Positions 7,116 through 8,191 of a DNA stretch of 8,191 nt are shown here, piece after piece; the first letter of the stretch is position 1; every line of letters begins with the position of its first letter. Source of the stretch: Betaproteobacteria bacterium UBA7395 (GTDB lineage Bacteria > Pseudomonadota > Gammaproteobacteria > Burkholderiales > Rhodocyclaceae); NCBI GenBank assembly GCA_002470165.1, contig DKNF01000154.1:6517-14707 (forward strand), given 5' to 3'. The translations under genes and the position numbers were made by a program. The notes below the pieces were generated by a model, which saw only the letters and a list, made by a program, of their open reading frames with translations, was not told the DNA's origin and ran no database searches.

Positions 7116-8191
7116 TCAGGCCCGGCGCCAAGTCGTGCCTTGCGGACTGTCGTCGAGAACGATGCCGGCCGCCTTGAGTTCGTCGCGAACCCGGTCGGCA
7201 GTCGCGAAATCACGCGCTTTTTTGGCTTCTGCACGCTGCGCGATCAGCGCCTCGATCGCTGCTTCATCCAGCCCGCCGGCCGCGGGGCCGGCGCGCAGGT
7301 AAGCCAGGGGCTCGCGCTCGAGCAGACCGATGACGCCACCGAGCGCCTTGAGCAAGCCGGACAAGTCGCCCGATTTCTGGCGATTGGCCTCGGCGGCCAG
7401 TTCGAACAGTACGGCAATCGCCCCGTGCGAATCGAAATCCTCGTTCAGCGCCGCCGCGAAGCGGGCGGCATACCCTTGCATCCAGTCGATCTCGACCGGC
7501 TTGGGCGGCACGTCACGCAACGTGAAGTAGAGGCTGTCGAGCGAACGCTTGGCGTCGTCGAGATGGGCGTCGGAGTAGTTCAGCGGACTGCGGTAGTGCG
7601 CACGCAGGATGAAGAAACGGACGACTTCCGCATCGTAATTCTCGAGCACGGTGCGGATGGTGAAGAAATTGCCCAGCGATTTCGACATCTTCTCGTTGTC
7701 GACCCGCACGAAGCCGTTGTGCATCCAGTAATTGACGTAGCTGCAGCAGTTGGCGCCCTCGGACTGGGCAATCTCGTTCTCGTGGTGCGGGAATTGCAGA
7801 TCCTGGCCGCCGCCATGGATGTCGAAGTGCTTGCCGAGCAGCGACGAACTCATCGCCGAGCACTCGATGTGCCACCCCGGCCGACCGTCGCCCCAGGGCG
7901 ATTCCCAGGCCGGCTCACCCGGCTTGGCATGTTTCCAGAGCACGAAATCGAGCGGATCCTGCTTGGCGTTATCGACCTCGACCCGTTCGCCGGCGCGCAG
8001 GTCGTCGAGCGACTTGCCCGAAAGCTTGCCGTAGCCGGGGAACTTGCGCACCGCGTAATTGACGTCGCCGTCCGCCGCCTGGTAGGCCAGGCCCTTGCGC
8101 TCAAGCTCGCGGATGATTTCCTGCATCTGCGGCACGAATTCGGTCGCCCGCGGTTCATGATCGGGCCGGAGCACGCCCAGCGCATCGGCGT
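7116..8191 (-). CDS. cysS: Cysteinyl-tRNA synthetase, lacking the N-terminal part (5' end outside window)
   Basis: CysRS charges tRNA-Cys with cysteine using ATP in the cytoplasm and is essential for translation. The visible 357 residues run to the right edge, where the frame is still open ([17 protein letters not shown] matches the family just after the N-terminal catalytic part). Seen here are WHIEC (bases 7860-7874) and [15 protein letters not shown], which supply the Cys, His and Glu zinc ligands of this family. The class I KMSKS loop follows, as [15 protein letters not shown] (KMSKS at 7677-7691). Then come the helical bundle and the C-terminal anticodon-binding part with [22 protein letters not shown]. 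The HIGH motif and roughly the first 100 residues are beyond the edge. A GTG at 8174 is internal and is not the true start. No defect is seen in the visible part. Confidence 0.98.
   Translation of the reverse strand, partial: ADALGVLRPDHEPRATEFVPQMQEIIRELERKGLAYQAADGDVNYAVRKFPGYGKLSGKSLDDLRAGERVEVDNAKQDPLDFVLWKHAKPGEPAWESPWGDGRPGWHIECSAMSSSLLGKHFDIHGGGQDLQFPHHENEIAQSEGANCCSYVNYWMHNGFVRVDNEKMSKSLGNFFTIRTVLENYDAEVVRFFILRAHYRSPLNYSDAHLDDAKRSLDSLYFTLRDVPPKPVEIDWMQGYAARFAAALNEDFDSHGAIAVLFELAAEANRQKSGDLSGLLKALGGVIGLLEREPLAYLRAGPAAGGLDEAAIEALIAQRAEAKKARDFATADRVRDELKAAGIVLDDSPQGTTWRRA

Overview
This GC-rich, gene-dense window looks like chromosomal core sequence from a Gram-negative bacterium. The DnaK and GrpE proteins, the sigma-32-type heat-shock promoters and the periplasmic branched-chain-amino-acid-type binding protein point to Proteobacteria. 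I lean to Betaproteobacteria, possibly the Dechloromonas/Azonexus (Rhodocyclales) neighbourhood, but that placement is inferred from protein style and is not proven. I see no insertion sequence, phage gene, CRISPR array, tRNA or rRNA, and no protein-free stretch over 300 bases.

Layout. (1) At 1-472 (+) is the C-terminal signalling end of a methyl-accepting chemotaxis protein, cut by the window edge. (2) At 514-1863 (-), convergent with it, is a Ser/Thr protein kinase carrying a C-terminal cyclic-nucleotide-binding domain. A perfect hairpin separates the two stop codons. (3) Divergent from the kinase is the chaperone cluster grpE (2016-2561), dnaK (2631-4568) and dnaJ (4666-5799), all (+). (4) At 5907-7049 (+) is an exported solute-binding protein of the LivK/Peripla_BP_6 type, with no permease genes beside it. 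(5) At 7116-8191 (-) is cysS, which lacks its N-terminal part because of the window edge. It converges on the binding-protein gene across a textbook bidirectional terminator.

How the genes work together. GrpE, DnaK and DnaJ form the Hsp70 cycle: DnaJ delivers clients and triggers ATP hydrolysis, DnaK holds the client, and GrpE exchanges ADP. The DNA shows two separate sigma-32-like promoters of nearly identical design (CTTGAAA, 13 bases, CCCCAAYT), one before grpE and one before dnaK. The dnaK-dnaJ gap encodes a strong hairpin that can compete with an alternative stem. This gives three likely control points in one heat-shock operon.

The most notable items are the dnaK-dnaJ intergenic RNA, which has two hairpins whose 11-nt loops are complementary over 10 nt, and the kinase/cyclic-nucleotide-binding fusion. 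I found no clear evidence of an entirely new multi-gene system.
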